Positions 1 to 7,370 of a stretch of 23,110 nt of DNA are shown in pieces. The stretch comes from Anaerolineales bacterium. Its GTDB lineage: Bacteria > Chloroflexota > Anaerolineae > Anaerolineales > E44-bin32. Location of the stretch: contig WVZH01000024.1 of the NCBI GenBank assembly GCA_011772595.1, positions 43,066-66,175 of the forward strand, written 5' to 3'. Numbering within the stretch: position 1 is the stretch's first letter; every line of letters starts with the position of its first letter. Under the pieces are notes generated by a model. It saw only the letters and a list, made by a program, of their open reading frames with translations. It searched no databases and was not told the DNA's origin. A program made the translations under genes and the position numbers.

Positions 1-51
1 CCGGGTCCCCAAGTCGAGTAGTGGCCCTGACGAATTGCAAGGATATTTTGG

Positions 52-672
52 ATGCGTATCTTTTCCAGGAAAAAAGCGAACCGGTTTCTTGAGTTGATCA
101 TCAAACAGTCGGAGCACACTGTTGAGGGCATGCAAACGCTCTTGGAGTATGTCAAGCAACCTGGGGAAACACTCGCTCAAAGGGTGACGACGATCGAGAA
201 GGAGGCCGATGAAGTACGTCGCATCCTGATCGACGAACTGAATCGCACTTTCGTCACACCAATCGACCGTGAGGATATCTTTGCGCTCTCACTGACGATC
301 GATGATGTGCTCGATTACGCTGAGTCGACGGTTGAAGAGATGTACCTGCTTGACGTGGAACCTAATCCATACATTGAACGCATGGTTTCTCTGCTCTCGC
401 AAGCTGCCCGTGAGCTAAATCTGGGTGTGCTCCGTCTTGAAGACCATCCCAATGTGGCCAACGACCACGCGGTGCGCGCGAAGGCTCTTGAGAACCGTGT
501 GGAGACGGTTTATAGGGAAGCAGTCGCGGATCTCTTCCGCATGCCGCGTGACATCGACCATGTGGTTGAGATGTTGAAATTGAGAGAGATCTACAGGCAT
601 TTATCCAACGCTGCGGATCGGGGAGATGCAGCAGCGAACGTTATCGGTGACATCGTAGTAAAAATGATGTAG
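52..672 (+). CDS. DUF47/PhoU-like phosphate transport accessory protein
   Basis: A 206-residue, all-helical, soluble protein of the DUF47 family (PhoU-like; COG1392). Members usually sit beside Pit-type phosphate transporters and are thought to modulate them. The N-terminus reads MRIFSRKKANRFLELI, followed by charged amphipathic helices with the family's spaced acidic residues (for example EKEADEVRR near residue 50 and TPIDREDIF near residue 70). Length matches the family norm of about 205-215. The ATG at 52 is preceded by AAGGA with 8 nt spacing, which supports this start. The partner transporter would be expected upstream and would be cut off by the window edge; the first 51 bases hold no clear coding remnant. 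The gene converges on the recombinase-fold gene that ends at 700. The family call is firm. The phosphate role is inferred from the family, not visible here. Confidence 0.88.
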   Translation: MRIFSRKKANRFLELIIKQSEHTVEGMQTLLEYVKQPGETLAQRVTTIEKEADEVRRILIDELNRTFVTPIDREDIFALSLTIDDVLDYAESTVEEMYLLDVEPNPYIERMVSLLSQAARELNLGVLRLEDHPNVANDHAVRAKALENRVETVYREAVADLFRMPRDIDHVVEMLKLREIYRHLSNAADRGDAAANVIGDIVVKMM

Positions 673-677
673 AACTT

Positions 678-709
678 GACGGAGACCATGTGTTTTCGGT
701 CAATCCGTC
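678..709. terminator. Hairpin between convergent genes
   Basis: GACGGA (678-683) and GACC (684-687) can pair with GGTC (698-701) and TCCGTC (704-709), leaving a 10-nt loop and a two-base AA bulge. It lies in the short gap between the DUF47 gene and the convergent recombinase-fold gene and overlaps the latter's stop codon. There is no strong T-tract on either side, so a bidirectional terminator role is plausible but weakly supported. Confidence 0.35.
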
Positions 710-1662
710 GAGGACCATCCTTGGGAAACCGCCAGGCGGTCCAGTTTATTTCCTACCTCGCGCCATTGGATTTTCGATATCCCCAGTTTCTGCCGAATGC
801 GATCCTTTTCCACGCCAGATCGATAGTCGATCAGCACCGAGGTCCAGCGACACATATCGAACGATAGGTGCTTATCCAGGTTTGCCACCTCGCCGATGTC
901 TTCGAGCAGGTATTCCAGACGTCTGGGTGACCATGGGAAGAGGCGTTCTGTGGGCCGATACTGTTTCATGTACTCACGGTAGGCTCTGATCCAGGATTTC
1001 GTAAGTGGTAATTTGCGTTCCTTGTAACGCTTACGAACGTCACCGTAACGCACGAACAGGAACGGTCCTTCCGTCGCATGCAGCTCGATGTGATTGAGAT
1101 GGATTCGCAGGCACTCACCTTTCTTTATCGCTGTATCAAGGAGGAGCGCAACGAGAGTGAAGGGGCGAGCGTCGGGCTTATCGCCCTTACGCATCGCCTC
1201 AGCAGCTTGTAGCACAGCGTCTAGTTCCTCGGGTGTGAGTACGTTAGGCAAAGGGCTAAGGACGGTTTGCTGTGGAATGGGGGAAGCTGGATTTTCCGCG
1301 AGGATCCCGATATCGACGAGCCAGCGAAAGAAGGCTTTGATGGAGGTTATCCTCCGTGCGTACGTTTTCGGACTACAGGGCACACCTCGTTTGTTTTGCA
1401 TCCAATCGAGGAAATTCTTCAGATCGTGGGTCCCTATGGAAAAGAGCGCCGTTCCAGCGCCGACGAATTTTGCCATCAGGCGAAGATCACCAGTGAAGGC
1501 TTTGATGGTGTTCACCGAACGTCCACTTGCTTCGAGCGCCTCTCCCCAGGCGTTGATTGCGGCGCTCAAACTGGTGTCTGGGCGAACGCCATAGAATATG
1601 TCCTCCTCAAGGCTATCCGCTCCTGCTGAAAAGAGGGGGAGATTCTCTGTTGAATCGGTCAT
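700..1662 (-). CDS. Tyrosine-recombinase-fold protein, catalytic residues lost
   Basis: A 320-residue protein with the layout of a phage-type integrase/XerC-like recombinase. A SAM-like core-binding domain (about residues 30-125, with SVNTIKAFTGDL and SPKTYARRITSIKAFFRWL) is followed by a catalytic-domain-like region from about residue 143 (LTPEELDAVL). The active site is degenerate. The first Arg motif (TGLRxxE) reads TAIKKGE, with Lys at residue 180. The HxLRH box reads DMCRW, keeping only the Arg. The LGH motif reads LGI, and no nucleophilic Tyr follows. The frame stays open upstream to 1800, but ATG at 1662 has GGAGG five bases before it and gives the conventional N-terminus, so I chose it. 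The gene stands alone downstream of the LCP gene, separated by a palindrome. It is probably a DNA-binding relative rather than an active recombinase, and could also be decaying, although the frame is intact. Confidence 0.7.
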   Translation of the reverse strand: MTDSTENLPLFSAGADSLEEDIFYGVRPDTSLSAAINAWGEALEASGRSVNTIKAFTGDLRLMAKFVGAGTALFSIGTHDLKNFLDWMQNKRGVPCSPKTYARRITSIKAFFRWLVDIGILAENPASPIPQQTVLSPLPNVLTPEELDAVLQAAEAMRKGDKPDARPFTLVALLLDTAIKKGECLRIHLNHIELHATEGPFLFVRYGDVRKRYKERKLPLTKSWIRAYREYMKQYRPTERLFPWSPRRLEYLLEDIGEVANLDKHLSFDMCRWTSVLIDYRSGVEKDRIRQKLGISKIQWREVGNKLDRLAVSQGWSSTD

Positions 1663-1806
1663 GAATTCCTCCAAGATCTCGCCTTCGTATAGCCAATGCT
1701 CGAGTATCCTAGACTCAGTCGGCTGAATTGTCAAATACGGGGAGATTGATATACATATACCGCATAACGTGCTATAGGGGAGTCCCACGTTGCTATACAA
1801 ATCGCG

Positions 1807-1838
1807 GAGTAGGGGCGGTTCGCGAACCGCCCCTACTC
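1807..1838. repeat. Perfect 32-bp palindrome (REP-like or terminator)
   Basis: Each arm is GAGTAGGGGCGGTTCG followed directly by its exact reverse complement, giving a 32-bp palindrome with no spacer. It lies in the 209-bp gap between the LCP gene and the recombinase-fold gene, both on the minus strand. It could end the LCP transcript, or be one copy of a dispersed palindromic repeat. No T-tract follows on the minus strand and there is no second copy in this window. Confidence 0.7.
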
Positions 1839-1871
1839 TAACATTAAATGGCGGAGATTCCCGCGAGGTGT

Positions 1872-2966
1872 TTATGGAGCGATGGCAGCTCTGATCATCG
1901 CTTGAATCCCTGTGCGGTCAGGAAGCAGGACCGCTGCGCCACTATAGGGAACTCGGAAAGACGATGCCAAGCTTGGGTCGATGGTGAGCCGTTGGATAAG
2001 AGATGGATCGGAAGCCAGGTTTGCTCCCAGAGGCACGAGTGGCAGAATTCCTTCCAGGGTCAAGTTGGTCTGAACGAGATAGTTGAACTGATTGTACAAA
2101 TCCGGCACCCTCGATAGGCCATCCAAGCTGAGTACTCGGTTGAATATCGCCTGTACGACTTCTTGTTGACGACGTAAACGATCGAAGTCGCTGGTTCTCT
2201 TACGCATACGGACATAGCATAAAGCCGTGTAGCCATCCATATACTGTGTTCCGGGACTGTATGAGTAATCGAAATCGCCGCAACGATCGTACAGTGATTT
2301 GCCTACCTGAACGTAGATACCCCCGAGGGCGTCGATTGCAGTTATGAAGCCGCCAAAGTTTACGCGCACCCAATAATCGAGTTCTATACCGAAGTTGTAG
2401 CGGACCGCATCGAACACCCACTGCGTTCCTCCACGCACATCGGCCGTGTTGATACGATCCACGCGCCAACCAGGGATGAACACGTAAAGATCGCGCGGAA
2501 TGGAGAGCATTGTAGCTTTGCCATTGTCCGGATCGAGCATAAGGATCATCATCGTGTCGGTCCGAAAAGCACCGTCCTTTGGTCGCTGATCGGAACCGAG
2601 CAGGATGATGTTGATGGAATTTTCCGGTTGTTGGATGAGAGGCATCGGTGGTGGGATTTCAATTGCGGAAGGTTCGCTGGGAGGAGCGAACGAACCCCAA
2701 GGGAGCATGTTGGTTGGCGATGGAGCAGGTGTCGGGGTGTATGTGGCAACTGGGGGCGAAGTTGCTGTAGGCAAAATGGGGATAAAGGGCGTTGGGGTTT
2801 CAGATGCCAATGGATCGGCGGTGACAAGAGGCGCGCCTACCCCAACGGCGCCAGGGAATATGGCCCCCATGGAATTGCAGGCGCTTACTACGCCAAGTAA
2901 AAGCAGTAAGATCGTAAGCGGAGAGCACCTTGAGAGCTTATTGAGCGCGTTATGAATTCGATCCAT
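1872..2966 (-). CDS. LytR-CpsA-Psr (LCP) family lipoprotein
   Basis: LCP proteins transfer undecaprenyl-pyrophosphate-linked glycopolymers onto peptidoglycan or other cell-surface acceptors, outside the cytoplasmic membrane. The N-terminus has a hydrophobic stretch ending in a lipobox-like LGVVSAC, so this member is probably a lipoprotein. A linker rich in Pro/Thr/Ser (about residues 55-110) follows. The LCP domain then runs from NIILLGSDQR to the C-terminus, with the conserved pieces FRTDTMMILMLD, MLSIPRDLYV, WRVDRINTA and FDRLRRQQEV, including the pyrophosphate-binding Asp and Arg residues. Three ATG codons lie in tandem (2972, 2969, 2966). AAGGA best fits the last, so I start at 2966; the longest form begins at 2972. 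It follows the LysM gene on the same strand after about 120 bases. Both are envelope proteins, so related wall-associated roles are likely. The family call is firm; the glycopolymer substrate is unknown. Confidence 0.92.
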   Translation of the reverse strand: MDRIHNALNKLSRCSPLTILLLLLGVVSACNSMGAIFPGAVGVGAPLVTADPLASETPTPFIPILPTATSPPVATYTPTPAPSPTNMLPWGSFAPPSEPSAIEIPPPMPLIQQPENSINIILLGSDQRPKDGAFRTDTMMILMLDPDNGKATMLSIPRDLYVFIPGWRVDRINTADVRGGTQWVFDAVRYNFGIELDYWVRVNFGGFITAIDALGGIYVQVGKSLYDRCGDFDYSYSPGTQYMDGYTALCYVRMRKRTSDFDRLRRQQEVVQAIFNRVLSLDGLSRVPDLYNQFNYLVQTNLTLEGILPLVPLGANLASDPSLIQRLTIDPSLASSFRVPYSGAAVLLPDRTGIQAMIRAAIAP

Positions 2967-3086
2967 CATCATCCTTGAGACGTGTCTGTGTGCCTGTTGG
3001 TTCCATCTCCTGACTCATTCGCCACCTATTTCGGTTTCAAGATTTGTGCCTGATTCAAGCTTGTTGTATGGAAAAAATATGGTTGT

Positions 3087-3677
3087 TTATGAAGATGCCG
3101 TGGGTTCCGGTGTTTCATCTGCAGATGGAGGACCTGCCGAAGGTGTCTCAACGCCATGATCCGTAGCCGTCGCAGTTGGTGTGGTCAAGATTGGAATAAA
3201 GAGGCGTTCGCCCTCTGATATCGAGTGACTGGGAGTAAGGCAATTTGCCTGACGCAGCGCCTCTTCAGCGATATCAAATCGCCTCGCCAGGATCTTCAGG
3301 TCTTCCATAGCCTGGACGGAATAGAATCGCCAACCCTGTGGTGGACCACAGGCACGCTCTCCATCCCGTAGGTCTAACGGTGGGACGAATATGGTGTCTC
3401 CAGGTTCAGGCGCGTCAGTGAGGCAATTGGCTTCTAGGATGTCATCTTCGCCAGCGCCCATAGATCTTGCGAGATCCGCAAGTGTGTCTCCCTCTTGAAG
3501 CTCTACAGCGAACCAATTCAATGGTCTTGGACAAGACAAAGTATCTTGAGAATCAACCGAGGGTAAGGAGACGACAAGGAGGCCTTCGGCGAATGTGGTA
3601 ATTAGGGATACGAACACAATGGAGAGAAAAGCAAAGGCCACAAGGACACCGGACACCACCTGTTTTAGGAAGGTCAT
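3087..3677 (-). CDS. Membrane-anchored double-LysM protein
   Basis: A 196-residue protein with one N-terminal membrane segment (about residues 8-36, VLVAFAFLSIVFVSLITTF). Two LysM-like modules follow: about residues 55-99 (VELQEGDTLADLARSMGAG ... GDTIFVPP) and 117-163 (YSVQAMEDLKILARRFDIA ... GERLFIPI). A Thr/Pro/Ser-rich tail closes the protein. LysM modules bind N-acetylglucosamine-containing glycans, usually peptidoglycan, so the protein probably sits outside the membrane and contacts the cell wall. Two Cys residues per module (for example SCPRP and ANCLT) suggest disulphides or a clade-specific LysM variant. Its ATG overlaps the stop of the histidine-kinase-like gene by ATGA, indicating translational coupling. 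No enzymatic domain is visible. It may sense or scaffold wall material for the upstream membrane protein, which is inference. Confidence 0.85.
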   Translation of the reverse strand: MTFLKQVVSGVLVAFAFLSIVFVSLITTFAEGLLVVSLPSVDSQDTLSCPRPLNWFAVELQEGDTLADLARSMGAGEDDILEANCLTDAPEPGDTIFVPPLDLRDGERACGPPQGWRFYSVQAMEDLKILARRFDIAEEALRQANCLTPSHSISEGERLFIPILTTPTATATDHGVETPSAGPPSADETPEPTASS

Positions 3678-5965
3678 ACTTCCGTCTCTGTGGTGGTCGT
3701 AGGTTGCGTAGTTAAATTTGCAATGGGAAGAAGGACGGTGAATGTGCTACCAACACCCTCTTTACTGTCGAACCATATGCGTCCCCCGATGGCATCGACC
3801 AGCGCATGGACGATCGAGAGACCGATCCCGTTGTCTCCTAGCCCCTGGATGGGGACATCGCTTGCTTCGTAGACTCGTTTGAAAACCCTTCCAATATCTT
3901 TGGATGGAATCCCTTCTCCTGCATCGGAGAAAGTGAGCATCAAGAATTGGGCCTCTTCTGCCTGTTGGATGCGAGCAGCGACGATGATTTCCTCACTTTC
4001 CGGGGAGGCTCCAATTGCATTGTTGATCAAGTGGACCATGATTTGCGTCACAGCGTCTTCGTCCCCGAGGACCGGTGGAAGTTCCTCAGGCAAGTCCATG
4101 CGCAAGGCTAAATTCTTCTCACGTAGGGTGGTGCTCGCTTGTGAAATTGCAACCTCGATACAATTCAGCAGATCGACTGGGCCAGGGGAGAGACTAAGGG
4201 CTCCAGTTTCGATCGCTGTTACTTGGATCATATTATTTAGCAAAGTCCCCATACGCTCTATACCGTTTCGAACACGGTCCAGGAATTTACGCTGCATCGC
4301 CCCGAGCAATCCGACGGATTCGCTGAGTAACAAATCGGTGTAGCCAAGAACGGAAGACATGGGTTGGCGAAGTTCCTGTGCTATCGAGGCGATAGCGTCC
4401 ATATCGTGTTTCGCCGCTTGATCTTCAACGCCGCCGTCACTTGCCGCTTGCAGAGTGGATAATCTTGCTCGTGACTCGCTCAACTCCTCCAGGGCCTGCT
4501 GAAGCTCGCTCGATAGTCGCTCGATCTCAGCTTCGAGTGTTTGGATCGTTCTTTGCGCCTCCTCATGCAATTCGAGTAGCGCTGCAACACTGTCAGGATC
4601 TTCCTGGTCGATTCGTTCTTCTGTTGTTCGTAATTGCTCTCTAAGGCGTATGTTTTCCTTCTCGAGCCTTTCGATATGACTTCTAGCCTCGGTAATCGAT
4701 GGTGCCTCTGTCGCTACTGCAGGTGAAGGTTGCATTGTATGTCGAAGTTGCTGGAGGCGGTAAGCCAGGTGCTCGGCGATGTTTTCCAAAGTCCGTTGAT
4801 CTTCTGATAACCATCGACGTCTGGAGAATGGGGATAGCAATAAGATTCCACCCTCCAGATCGCCATCGTAGACAAGGGGCACGAGTAAAACCGGTCCGGT
4901 GGTATCGATGTTCAATACTTGCTGTAAGAATTTCAAATCTGGAGAGTGGCTAGTGGCGGGAAGCGATAACGTGCGATGGCGTGAGAAAGCGGTCGCCAGC
5001 ACAGGGCATTGTTGACTGTTGAGAGCGGCACCGGCTAGCTCAATTTCCATGATCAAATCGTATCCAGTGGCGATGGAAAAATCGCCATTGGAATCGGGTG
5101 GCGTAAGTACGAGGCATAGCTCGGCTCTGAAGCTGTGTGCAACTGCCCTCGCTGCGGCTTTAACAAGTGTTGCGGGGGTCTCTGCACTGATCATTGGCGT
5201 AAGGTCGATCCAAGCAGGGGGAACGGGGATAGTTTCGTCGACTTGGATCGAGTCAAGCTCTTGGACGGGTTCAATCCTTTCCACGATAAGTGAGCCCGAG
5301 AATACGCGTGCTATCGCTACGGTGAGCAGAGGGTAGGCCGCCAATTCAGTCCAGCGCACGAAGCCTGGTAGCGAGCCATTCTTGGGACCTAAAGCGAGGT
5401 GGAACGCGTACCCTAGGGCTACGAGACTGAATGCGCCTGCAGCGAGGTTCCATTCAGTGGGTCTCTGCGTGAATAAAATGATCGTAGTAATAATCGCTAT
5501 CAGCAACCCCGCCAGGCCCCAGATTGCATCGGCGATCGATTGGTTGAATGGACCATCGCTCCCGCCTGTTGCCAGGATCGCCACCGTGGCGATCAGTCCT
5601 AGCGTGGCAATGATGAGCGTGGCCACGAGTATGATGTTCAAACGGCGTGGGGAGAGAGGGAAAAGAAAAGCCCAGGCGAGGAAAGCTAAACCGATGAGCC
5701 CGATAAATCGATCTGCTGGAGGGAGGATCCAGTCTCCTTCAAAAATCGCCGTTAAGACGAGCACTGCGATCACCATATAGAGTATGCGACAAAACAGGAG
5801 CAATCCAGCAGCCTTGCTCCAACGGGATGCGGTCGGATCCGTGGTCTTTGCGTAATGAGCGCGAGCGATCCCGAAGAGCAACGCCAGAGAGATCGCCAGC
5901 GTCAGGTGGTAGACCAGGCTGCCGGGAGCTGTTATGAGAACCGAAATCGCTTCTGAGAGAATCAT
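3674..5965 (-). CDS. Membrane GAF histidine-kinase-like protein lacking the phospho-His
   Basis: A 763-residue sensor protein. Residues 1-225 carry about six to seven hydrophobic segments (a membrane sensor region). Residues about 255-405 form a GAF-like domain, and 425-507 a strong coiled coil. Residues 520-585 are a HisKA-like dimerisation helix pair, and 590-747 a HATPase_c domain. The ATP lid motifs are intact: N-box HLINNAIGASP (near 645), G1 DAGEGIP (near 681), F-box VFKRVYE and G2 GIGLSIVHA (near 713), then GVGSTFTVLLP. The H-box, normally S-H-E-L-R-T-P, reads AQELRQP, so the phosphoacceptor His is Gln530 (codon 4376-4378, CAG). Autophosphorylation at the usual site is therefore not possible. 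No response regulator is adjacent. It lies 31 bp after the second RCK gene and is coupled to the LysM gene. It may act as an ATP-binding scaffold or pseudokinase. Confidence 0.88.
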   Translation of the reverse strand: MILSEAISVLITAPGSLVYHLTLAISLALLFGIARAHYAKTTDPTASRWSKAAGLLLFCRILYMVIAVLVLTAIFEGDWILPPADRFIGLIGLAFLAWAFLFPLSPRRLNIILVATLIIATLGLIATVAILATGGSDGPFNQSIADAIWGLAGLLIAIITTIILFTQRPTEWNLAAGAFSLVALGYAFHLALGPKNGSLPGFVRWTELAAYPLLTVAIARVFSGSLIVERIEPVQELDSIQVDETIPVPPAWIDLTPMISAETPATLVKAAARAVAHSFRAELCLVLTPPDSNGDFSIATGYDLIMEIELAGAALNSQQCPVLATAFSRHRTLSLPATSHSPDLKFLQQVLNIDTTGPVLLVPLVYDGDLEGGILLLSPFSRRRWLSEDQRTLENIAEHLAYRLQQLRHTMQPSPAVATEAPSITEARSHIERLEKENIRLREQLRTTEERIDQEDPDSVAALLELHEEAQRTIQTLEAEIERLSSELQQALEELSESRARLSTLQAASDGGVEDQAAKHDMDAIASIAQELRQPMSSVLGYTDLLLSESVGLLGAMQRKFLDRVRNGIERMGTLLNNMIQVTAIETGALSLSPGPVDLLNCIEVAISQASTTLREKNLALRMDLPEELPPVLGDEDAVTQIMVHLINNAIGASPESEEIIVAARIQQAEEAQFLMLTFSDAGEGIPSKDIGRVFKRVYEASDVPIQGLGDNGIGLSIVHALVDAIGGRIWFDSKEGVGSTFTVLLPIANLTTQPTTTTETEV

Positions 5966-5996
5966 ATTCAGCTCAATCGGAACCGGTCGCTGCGGA

Positions 5997-6710
5997 TTAT
6001 AGCACGCCCTTTGGTTTTGAACCTGTAGCTGAATTCAACGGCGAACTTTCGGGTTCAAATAGGGTAGCGAGAATTTTAGCGGCTTCGCGGTCCACAACTG
6101 CCAGTACCTCATCGCCTGCCCGGATTGTTGTCACTCCTCGGGGAACGATCACCTCACCTGAGCGAATGATGGCGGCGATGACGCAGTGTTCAGGCAGATC
6201 TAAATCTTGGATGGTAACTCCGATTGCGGGTGCGTTGGGGGGAACCTTTTCGGTAATCAATGAGTATTTCCCCTGCTTGAGCGTGAGAAGTGGCATCATG
6301 TCGCCCAACGTCAACTCTTCCTGAATCAAGTGGGCGAGCACATCGGCGGCGTTCAAGGCGACATCGACGCCCATATCGGGGCGGAACAGCCAGGCATAGC
6401 GTGGATTGTTGACCCTGCCGATAATGCGTACTACTTCGAACTCGGCCTTCGCCAAGTAGGATACAGCTAGATTGATGGCGTCATCCGCCATGGCGGTAAC
6501 AAGGACATCCGCTTGGCGCACTCCGGCCTGCTCAAGGACACGCAAATCCAATGGATCACCGACGTGGAGCACTTCGGTAGGGATCTCGCGATGTAATCTT
6601 TCGATGACCTGAGCACGATTTTCAATCAAGCGGACTTTATGACCAAGTTCGATTAATAAGGTTGTAAGTTGTGAACCAACACGTCCACCACCCACGATCA
6701 TTACGAACAT
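5997..6710 (-). CDS. TrkA/KtrA-like RCK protein (RCK_N plus RCK_C)
   Basis: A 237-residue cytoplasmic regulator of potassium transport. The N-terminal Rossmann RCK_N domain begins MFVMIVGGGRVGSQL (GxGxxG nucleotide-binding loop), with a conserved acidic residue at the end of beta-2 (LIENRAQ) and GDPLDLRVLEQAG near residue 52. An RCK_C (TrkA-C) domain covers about residues 140-222 (ITEKVPPNAPAIGVTIQDL ... GDEVLAVVD). Such proteins form rings that gate K+ channels or transporters in response to NAD(H), ATP/ADP or c-di-AMP. It starts 1 nt downstream of the preceding RCK gene's stop, so the two are surely co-transcribed and may form a hetero-oligomer. Orthodox TrkH or KtrB partners are absent here; the KimA-like gene upstream is the likely partner. 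The family is certain and the ligand is unknown. Confidence 0.92.
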   Translation of the reverse strand: MFVMIVGGGRVGSQLTTLLIELGHKVRLIENRAQVIERLHREIPTEVLHVGDPLDLRVLEQAGVRQADVLVTAMADDAINLAVSYLAKAEFEVVRIIGRVNNPRYAWLFRPDMGVDVALNAADVLAHLIQEELTLGDMMPLLTLKQGKYSLITEKVPPNAPAIGVTIQDLDLPEHCVIAAIIRSGEVIVPRGVTTIRAGDEVLAVVDREAAKILATLFEPESSPLNSATGSKPKGVL

Positions 6711-6711
6711 C

Positions 6712-7368
6712 TCAGGTCTCCATCAGACCGACGGTACGTTCTAAATTCATCAAATCGGATGCCTCGACGGCAACAACCACCAAGTCGTCTTCTTCGAGCA
6801 CAGTGTCGTGAGAGATCAGACGAGCTTGTCCTCCACGCACATATGCTGTCGGATAACATTGGCATGTCTGCATTAGATCGTCAGAAGATCGGCCAACATG
6901 CTCCTTGGGGATGCGAATTTCCACAAGCACTACGTCGCCGTTGCCCACGACGGCTAACTCGGTCAGACCAGGGTGTGTAAGTAATTGTTCGACGCGATGT
7001 GCGCTCCAGGAGGAAGAGATCACGGTCTGAAGACCGGCAAGCTCGAAGGGCCTCGCATGCACTGGGTCATACACGCGTGCGACGACATTGGGCACGTCAA
7101 AAAGGCTGCTTGCGGCCCGAGACACCACGAGATTGAGTTCGTCGCTTGGGGTTACAGCTGCAAGTCCATCTGCATGCTCCACGCCCGCTCGCATGAGAAC
7201 CTCGCGTTGGCGGCAATCCCCTTGAACCGTTCGACCTCGGAACTCATGACCAAGTCGCTGAAAGGCTTGAGGGTTGCGATCCACGACGACGACATCGTGC
7301 CCCTTCTCCGCGACGTTGTGGGCTAGTTCAGAGCCAACGCGGCCACAACCTACGATAATCAGATGCAT
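6712..7368 (-). CDS. TrkA-like RCK protein
   Basis: A 218-residue paralogue of the following gene. It opens with MHLIIVGCGRVGSELAHNV (GxGxxG loop) and has the beta-2 acidic residue (VVVDRNPQAF) and GDCRQREVLMRAGVEHAD, typical of the RCK_N domain. The C-terminal half (about 135-218) is a TrkA-C-like module (VEIRIPKEHVGRSSDDL ... DDLVVVAVEASD), somewhat divergent. Its start follows the KimA-like stop by 2 nt and its stop precedes the next RCK start by 1 nt, so the three genes form one transcript. Two separate RCK genes behind one transporter suggest a heteromeric regulatory ring or two different ligand inputs; that part is inference. Confidence 0.9.
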   Translation of the reverse strand: MHLIIVGCGRVGSELAHNVAEKGHDVVVVDRNPQAFQRLGHEFRGRTVQGDCRQREVLMRAGVEHADGLAAVTPSDELNLVVSRAASSLFDVPNVVARVYDPVHARPFELAGLQTVISSSWSAHRVEQLLTHPGLTELAVVGNGDVVLVEIRIPKEHVGRSSDDLMQTCQCYPTAYVRGGQARLISHDTVLEEDDLVVVAVEASDLMNLERTVGLMET

Positions 7369-7370
7369 AG

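Noticed and set aside
1..51. 3' end of a Pit phosphate transporter upstream of the DUF47 gene
   Set aside because: Only 51 bases are present and none of the three frames reads clearly as a Pit C-terminus.
4376..4378. Phosphoacceptor His displaced to a nearby position in the kinase
   Set aside because: The nearest His (residue 520, AAKHDMD) is ten residues before the motif and is not in the ELRxP context, so it is unlikely to substitute.
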